Origin: Flavobacterium psychrophilum
GTDB lineage: Bacteria; Bacteroidota; Bacteroidia; Flavobacteriales; Flavobacteriaceae
Assembly: GCA_003243255.1 (NCBI GenBank)
Contig: QFQM01000019.1
Span: 1 to 38,653 of the forward strand
Length of the DNA stretch: 38,653 nucleotides
Reading direction: 5' to 3'
Shown here in pieces: positions 34,848 to 38,653 of this stretch. Numbering within the stretch: the first letter of the stretch is position 1; every line of letters begins with the position of its first letter. A program made the translations under genes and the position numbers. The notes beneath the pieces were generated by a model, which saw only the letters and a list, made by a program, of their open reading frames with translations, was not told where the DNA came from and made no database searches.

Positions 34848-34888
34848 ACCGGAAAGGTACGCAGATTTGTGTCCTTTCCGGTTTTTTT
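34848..34888 (+). terminator. strong Rho-independent terminator after repeat copy A
   Basis: ACCGGAAAGG (34848-34857) pairs perfectly with CCTTTCCGGT (34873-34882) around a 15-base loop, followed by seven T. It directly follows the T-arm-like end of copy A. Confidence 0.88.
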
Positions 34889-35079
34889 ATTGAATATAAA
34901 TCACTGTTTATCATATAGATAAGACGTGCCGCTTCATTAACCCTAGGTGTTCGATAATCTTTTCCGTCAAAAACGATTTTTTCAGGAAATATCGAACCTA
35001 TCAACTCCCTTTTCTTGACTGTAGGCATATTTACATAGTGTGTATCAAGGTGAGAAAGGCTGCTAATCGCCCTATCCAT
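34866..35079 (-). pseudogene. C-terminal remnant of a serine recombinase (integrase)
   Basis: The minus-strand frame from 35079 reads KKRELIGSIFPEKIVFDGKD, then YRTPRVNEAARLIYMINSDL. This matches from memory the very end of large serine recombinases of Bacteroidota (relatives read KRxIIGSIFPEKLxFxxxxYRTxRxNE). The catalytic resolvase domain, zinc ribbon and most of the helical part are missing; an in-frame TAA lies three codons before the apparent start. The frame runs on into repeat copy A (to 34756), giving SSGIAGNRT, the antisense of a T-arm. A recombinase tail facing its att site is what an integrated element end looks like, so this is a decayed element end. Confidence 0.65.
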
Positions 35080-35168
35080 AAGCTTTTAAATATTTGCTTG
35101 TGACATTTTTATTGCTATGCAGTGAAGGAAACTCCAATCAGCTTATCACTCCAGCCTACACTATCAGT

Positions 35169-35462
35169 CTAGCCGCGAAGTCCGTTGAACCGCTTTTGCA
35201 GTTTGTTCATACGTTCGGCGATTTTCTCTTCCTTTGCCTTGATTTTCTCAAGGGATATTTCCTGAAGATTTCTCAATTGCTGCTCATAATTGAGAAGGGC
35301 TGCCCTATCTGCCACAGATTTGCCTTCCATCTCTTTTGCCTTATCTTCCAGTGCTGTCATAACATCGGCAAGGTCTGAGAGATCTCCTTGATGTATATCT
35401 TTTCTCATCCGTGCAATTAATGCTTCAAAGTCGTCACCTTGTCCCGTGCCTATAGTTTCCAT
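35169..35462 (-). CDS. hypothetical coiled-coil protein
   Basis: The 97-residue protein is acidic at the N-terminus and helical throughout, with long charged heptad-like stretches (LADVMTALEDKAKEMEGK, LRNLQEISLEKIKAKEEKIAERMNKLQKRF), so a coiled coil is likely. No signal peptide and no recognised domain. It lies 53 bases downstream of the 262-residue gene on the same strand, probably co-transcribed, and is cargo of the small unit between repeat copies A and B. Function unknown. Confidence 0.65.
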   Translation of the reverse strand: METIGTGQGDDFEALIARMRKDIHQGDLSDLADVMTALEDKAKEMEGKSVADRAALLNYEQQLRNLQEISLEKIKAKEEKIAERMNKLQKRFNGLRG

Positions 35463-35515
35463 ATTATTACTGTTTGTTAGTATTCTTTTTTTGGCCCATA
35501 CTTGCCGGAAGCTGG

Positions 35516-36304
35516 CTACAGCAGATATCCTATAAATGCTCCTGCTGAAGTCCAGTCACGGTTTAAATCCTTGATGACATTAGCCCCCACTATCTCCAGG
35601 CAGAGGCTGCCCATTATGGTGGCACCCAACAGGAACTTTGTCAGGTCGCCTGACGCAAGCCCCAAAATACCCTTGAAAGTAAGCGTGTCGCAGCCCTCAG
35701 GGAGCGATTCCATCATATCCTGTAAAAAGTGCGCTATCAATTTTGTCCCCTGAAACTCCAATTCGCGCTTCAATTCGATTGTCTCACTAGCGGTGACCAA
35801 GTCTGATATTGCGTTTACATCAACATCATGGACACTGTAAAGCGCCTCTCCCGTATTTGAGGGGCTCAACATGATGTCGGTTTTAAGGACACATTTCGAA
35901 CGTTGCAATTCGACGGTCAGCAGCTTGGAATCCGCCTCGGGCACAGCGACATCCATTAATGTATTCAACGGCAGTATCCTCGTATTGCAATAAAGTGCAC
36001 CATCATCGGAGCGGAAGGAAACAATAGCCACCCCTAGTGCCCTATCTTTTGGCTCGACTAAGAAACTGACACATGAAGCGTAGTTCTTACGTCCGTTAGT
36101 CAGACTCACCATCCTTATCGTAGGGCTGATATTGATATCCGAAGTTTGCAGCGCGTACCTGCAGCGATCGATGTTATTTTCGGTACGCTTCACCGAGAAA
36201 AAAGAAGTGTCACCATCCTTTGTCAGGTAAACGCTTTCACGCAATTCGTTCAGTGTTCGAACATTTATAATCTTGGCAGGCCTTGTGTCTTGAGAATAAT
36301 TCAT
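35516..36304 (-). CDS. hypothetical protein, cargo between repeats A and B
   Basis: I prefer the ATG at 36304 (MNYSQDTRPAKIINVRTLNE, 262 residues) over the one at 36421, since the extra segment is low-quality Ser/Thr-rich sequence. The protein has no signal peptide. The first two-thirds look like a mixed beta domain (VSFLVEPKDRALGVAIVSFR), and the last third is helical and Gly-rich (TFKGILGLASGDLTKFLLGA, TIMGSLCLEIVGANVI). I do not recognise a family. With the coiled-coil gene downstream it forms a two-gene unit bounded by repeats, typical of cargo of a small integrative element. Confidence 0.65.
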   Translation of the reverse strand: MNYSQDTRPAKIINVRTLNELRESVYLTKDGDTSFFSVKRTENNIDRCRYALQTSDINISPTIRMVSLTNGRKNYASCVSFLVEPKDRALGVAIVSFRSDDGALYCNTRILPLNTLMDVAVPEADSKLLTVELQRSKCVLKTDIMLSPSNTGEALYSVHDVDVNAISDLVTASETIELKRELEFQGTKLIAHFLQDMMESLPEGCDTLTFKGILGLASGDLTKFLLGATIMGSLCLEIVGANVIKDLNRDWTSAGAFIGYLL

Positions 36305-36454
36305 AGATATTGTATTTAGTTGGTTAATACTTGGTTCGCCGGTGGATACTACCGTGGACCCTGCCCCGCTAAATAAATAAAATACACTCAGACTGCTATA
36401 CGTATTTTTACCTGTTCTCATCGCAATTTACCGGATGAAGCTCTTCGTGTTAGG

Positions 36455-36483
36455 CAACAAAAAAGCCCGCAGTTGTTGCGGGC
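36455..36483 (-). terminator. Rho-independent terminator of the truncated gene at 36490
   Basis: GCCCGCA (36465-36471) pairs with TGCGGGC (36477-36483); on the minus strand the hairpin runs into TTTTTT. It follows the stop of the truncated fragment by seven bases and separates it from the hypothetical gene that starts at 36304. Confidence 0.85.
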
Positions 36484-36489
36484 CAGTTC

Positions 36490-36629
36490 TCAGTTCTTAT
36501 TGCGGAACTTAAATTCTATCTCATGCTCATTACCGAAGCTGTCCGATATCCACCGCTCCCGCAGAGGAGTAATACAGCCTGAAGTCCTGCTTCCCTATCA
36601 CATACAGGTCATTGGCAAGCATCGGTGAC
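36490..36629 (-). pseudogene. C-terminal fragment of an unknown protein, cut by repeat copy B
   Basis: On the minus strand the sequence reads SPMLANDLYVIGKQDFRLYY in one frame. After a one-base shift near 36536 it reads DSFGNEHEIEFKFRNKN and stops at 36490-36492, directly before a terminator. It looks like the last 45 residues of a gene whose upstream part was lost where repeat copy B begins (36630). The family is not recognised. One extra base explains the shift, so it carries both truncation and frameshift. Confidence 0.45.
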
Positions 36630-36742
36630 GTAGTCATTTAGACATCTCTTTCAGATAAAGTGCAAGTTCGATGTAATTTTTTTAAGGCCATCGCAACATG
36701 TTGGGCTTACAGCCTATTTCGGACAAGGTTCGATTCGGGCGA
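36630..36742 (+). repeat. repeat copy B: att-like direct repeat
   Basis: The first 27 bases (GTAGTCATTTAGACATC and on) are identical to copy A. The middle has diverged, while ACAAGGTTCGATTC at 36723-36736 is kept, followed by GGGCGACGAATGTC in place of copy A's CCCGGCGATTCCAC. It is the right boundary of a 1.9-kb unit and truncates a minus-strand gene. Confidence 0.75.
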
Positions 36743-37206
36743 CGAATGTCTTGCACAATTTACCGATATGCTTGTTTTCTCATTACAATTTCCATTGCAA
36801 TAGTTTTTTTTTTAATCCGCCTGTCTACGCCCCTGATTAGCTCCCGAACCAAAGGTAACTTTAGCTGTTGTAGTTTAATCCATTAAAAACTTCCCGTTAA
36901 ATAACGACTATAAATACCGCAAATCTAAGGATAGAAATGCAATGTGGTAACCGTCCCGGATATTATCTTACATTCTCGCGATTAACCGTTTTTTAACACG
37001 GGTTAAAAGTTTCAACCATGCCATAACTCCAGCGTGCGATAAGGGAAAGTTCTGGATATTGCTAAGAGGTTTTTTAGCAGGTAAAATGATGGTGCACTAA
37101 TATTCACTATTGTAAATACTGCAAATTAAAAACTATCAATCGGAGAAGGCATATCTGTGCTTTACGCATCCCCATCATTTTCTTATATAAATATTCTCCC
37201 GAGTCT
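36743..37206. other. AT-rich spacer without recognised genes
   Basis: About 460 bases between repeat copy B and the AraC-family gene. I see short open frames only and a weak inverted repeat TTAACC...GGTTAA at about 36984-37008. It may be remnants of older insertions. Confidence 0.4.
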
Positions 37207-38121
37207 TCAATTAAATGATCGCCTGAATTCTAAGGGCGAGAGTTTTGTTTTTGTCTTGAATAGTTTACTAAAGGATTGAGGATGCTCGAAGCCTAATTCA
37301 AAAGCTATTTCGCTTACTGTTAAATTACTGGTTGATAGTCTCTCTTTCGCTTTTTCTATAAGTTTAAGGTGAATGTATTGTTGCGCATTCAGTCCTATCT
37401 GTGACCGAAGCAGATCACTCAGATATCCAGGCGATAGATGCAATTTTTCGGAAAGAAATTGTACGGTTGGAATTCCTTGATTCAAAGTCTCATTTGTATT
37501 AAAATATGAATCTAAAAGGGCTTCGGTCTTTTGCAGCATATCACTATTTATAGCTTTGCGGGTAATGAACTGCCGTTTATAAAAACGGTTGACATAGCTC
37601 AGCAGCAACTCGATTTGGGAGACAATCACTTCTTGGCTGAACTCATCTACACGGGCATTGATTTCCTGTTCCATTATTTTATATACCGATAAGATGATTT
37701 CCCGCTCCTGGCTCGATAAGTGTAACGCCTCATTCATTGAATAGGAGAAATAACCATACTGCTTTATCTTGTTTGCCAAAGGGTAGCCCAGCAAAAAATC
37801 AGGATGGACAAGCAGCAGATACGCGTAGGTATTCCTGTTGTATTCGGTACTCCCTACTAATTGGTTCGGTGCTATAAAAAGCATACTGCCATCATTGAAA
37901 TCGTAATAATCCTGCCCATATTTCAATCGGCCGCTATTTTGCGTAATGAAGGTTATCTTATAGAAATCCACCACGTCATAGATGGGTGCCATATCCGTAT
38001 TGAAAGGATTGTTTTCATTGAAATGAATCAGACTGATCAGGGGATGCTGTGGTTTGGGGAGCCCGAAAGCCTTATGGCTCTCCGATATAGAGCGAAACCG
38101 TACTAAGTTCTTCTTTTTCAT
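37207..38121 (-). CDS. AraC/XylS-family transcription regulator
   Basis: The 304-residue protein has an N-terminal cupin-like ligand domain (beta-rich, with FNDGSMLFIAPNQLVG) and a C-terminal double helix-turn-helix of the AraC type (SEKLHLSPGYLSDLLRS then VSEIAFELGFEHPQSFSKLF, ending PLEFRRSF). It lies downstream of an SDR oxidoreductase gene on the same strand with a terminator between. Pairing of such regulators with SDR genes is common in Bacteroidota and suggests that it controls the neighbouring dehydrogenase. Ligand unknown. Confidence 0.9.
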   Translation of the reverse strand: MKKKNLVRFRSISESHKAFGLPKPQHPLISLIHFNENNPFNTDMAPIYDVVDFYKITFITQNSGRLKYGQDYYDFNDGSMLFIAPNQLVGSTEYNRNTYAYLLLVHPDFLLGYPLANKIKQYGYFSYSMNEALHLSSQEREIILSVYKIMEQEINARVDEFSQEVIVSQIELLLSYVNRFYKRQFITRKAINSDMLQKTEALLDSYFNTNETLNQGIPTVQFLSEKLHLSPGYLSDLLRSQIGLNAQQYIHLKLIEKAKERLSTSNLTVSEIAFELGFEHPQSFSKLFKTKTKLSPLEFRRSFN

Positions 38122-38134
38122 ATTCCAAATCTAA

Positions 38135-38167
38135 TTAAAAAACCTATGACTGTAGTCTGTCATAGGT
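38135..38167 (-). terminator. Rho-independent terminator of the SDR gene
   Basis: ACCTATGAC (38142-38150) pairs with GTCATAGGT (38159-38167) around an 8-base loop and runs into six T on the minus strand, 13 bases after the SDR stop. Confidence 0.85.
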
Positions 38168-38179
38168 CTTGTTTTACTA

Positions 38180-38653
38180 TTACCACGGGAGCAGATTGTC
38201 AATTCCGGCAAAATCAGCAGGCCCGGTAAAGCTTCCGTTGGGCAGGTCTTCCGCCAATGCTACGCGGATAGGTTCCAGAGAGCCATATTCCACTGTATCG
38301 GTCCCTTGAAAATTATTGAGTGCCGTTGCCGTAAAACCCGGGCTTACCAAATGTACTTTGATGTTGGTATTCTCCAGTTCTATAGCCAATGAAAGGAAGA
38401 TCCCGTTGAGAGCTGTTTTCGATGCCCCATATACCGCATCAAATGCCGAGCGGTATGGATTGTTTGGATTCGCATTTAGCGTAAGTGATCCTAAAGCACT
38501 GGAAACAGTAACAATACGTGCCGATAGGGCGTTTTGCAACAATTGTAAAAACGCCTGTGTTACCGCGAGCGTGCTAAATACATTGGTTTCCCATACCGTG
38601 CGCAACTCCTCCAGAGGTGCAACACTTGGCTTTTGGGCACCTAATACTTCTTC
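38180..38653 (-). CDS. short-chain dehydrogenase/reductase (SDR), 5' cut by window edge
   Basis: The frame is open to the window end (GAAGAAGTATTAGGTGCC is its first visible part), so the gene's N-terminus with the nucleotide-binding Gly motif lies outside. About 157 residues are visible: the WETNVFSTL helix with the conserved Asn, catalytic Ser in TVSSALGS, and YGASK with catalytic Tyr and Lys, then SPGFTAT. It is an NAD(P)-dependent oxidoreductase of unknown substrate. A terminator separates it from the AraC-family gene downstream. Confidence 0.9.
   Translation of the reverse strand, partial: EEVLGAQKPSVAPLEELRTVWETNVFSTLAVTQAFLQLLQNALSARIVTVSSALGSLTLNANPNNPYRSAFDAVYGASKTALNGIFLSLAIELENTNIKVHLVSPGFTATALNNFQGTDTVEYGSLEPIRVALAEDLPNGSFTGPADFAGIDNLLPW

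Larger units (their letters stand above)
34711..34888 (+). ncRNA. possible transcribed RNA (relic of tRNA/tmRNA 3' end with terminator)
   Basis: A -7 element, repeat copy A with a T-arm-like GGTTCGATTCCCGGC and GATTCCAC end, and a perfect 10-base-pair terminator follow one another. This is the arrangement of a small RNA gene. No complete cloverleaf or tmRNA can be drawn, because the matching acceptor strand GGAATC is not found upstream, so it may be a displaced 3' end that is still transcribed. The T-arm itself pairs poorly. Confidence 0.35.

Noticed and set aside
9558..36742. CRISPR array made of the three repeats
   Set aside because: The repeats are about 90-120 bases, degenerate and thousands of bases apart, with no spacers.
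36698..36886. Plus-strand 62-codon frame beginning in repeat copy B
   Set aside because: It starts inside the repeat, crosses a poly-T run and has no recognisable protein features.

Overview
This is a Bacteroidota window, most likely a member of the Flavobacteriia. The evidence is a set of TAnnTTTG-type -7 promoter elements, a CusA protein fused to a TolC-like outer-membrane factor, paired small proteins of the DUF6660 type, and start regions that mostly lack Shine-Dalgarno sequences. The base composition is mosaic: about 2.1-9.6 kb is visibly AT-rich, while the metal-resistance block is richer in G+C.

Region by region. 1-2131: the tail of an unknown gene, an exonuclease/GIY-YIG double-nuclease protein and an AlkB-like demethylase, all overlapping (DNA repair). 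2174-9465: a defence or accessory segment with a frameshifted small gene, a Gabija-type pair (OLD-family nuclease GajA plus UvrD-like helicase GajB), an unknown two-gene unit, a dead N-terminal piece of an HNH-endonuclease-like protein and an excisionase-like HTH protein. 9558-34545: a heavy-metal (mainly copper) island. It holds a minus-strand operon of GT9 glycosyltransferase, two small periplasmic proteins and an HMA protein; a plus-strand operon ending in an OprC-like copper TonB receptor; a bestrophin; a minus-strand efflux operon (DUF6660-like, CusA-TolC fusion, CusB, P1B-4 ATPase); a CusRS-like two-component system; an LTA-synthase-like phosphotransferase with a diacylglycerol kinase; a His-rich metal-binding lipoprotein; an MgtC-like protein; and a di-heme oxidoreductase, Rieske and outer-membrane barrel operon. 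34724-36742: a small decayed integrative unit bounded by two repeat copies, with a serine-recombinase remnant and two unknown genes. 37207-38653: an AraC regulator and a partial SDR oxidoreductase.

Two structures tie the window together. First, a degenerate repeat with a tRNA/tmRNA T-arm-like GGTTCGATTC end occurs three times in direct orientation (9558, 34724, 36630). It brackets the metal island and the small unit, as expected for successive integrations at one RNA-gene 3' end. Second, a box close to TTTGAAGGAATTCTGTAG recurs upstream of the OprC-type operon and GT9 operon, upstream of the two-component system and efflux operon (as an inverted pair), and upstream of the LTA-synthase/DAG-kinase genes. 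This suggests one metal-sensing regulon that joins copper import, efflux, periplasmic chelation and envelope remodelling. All functional statements rest on motif recognition by eye; no database search was run.
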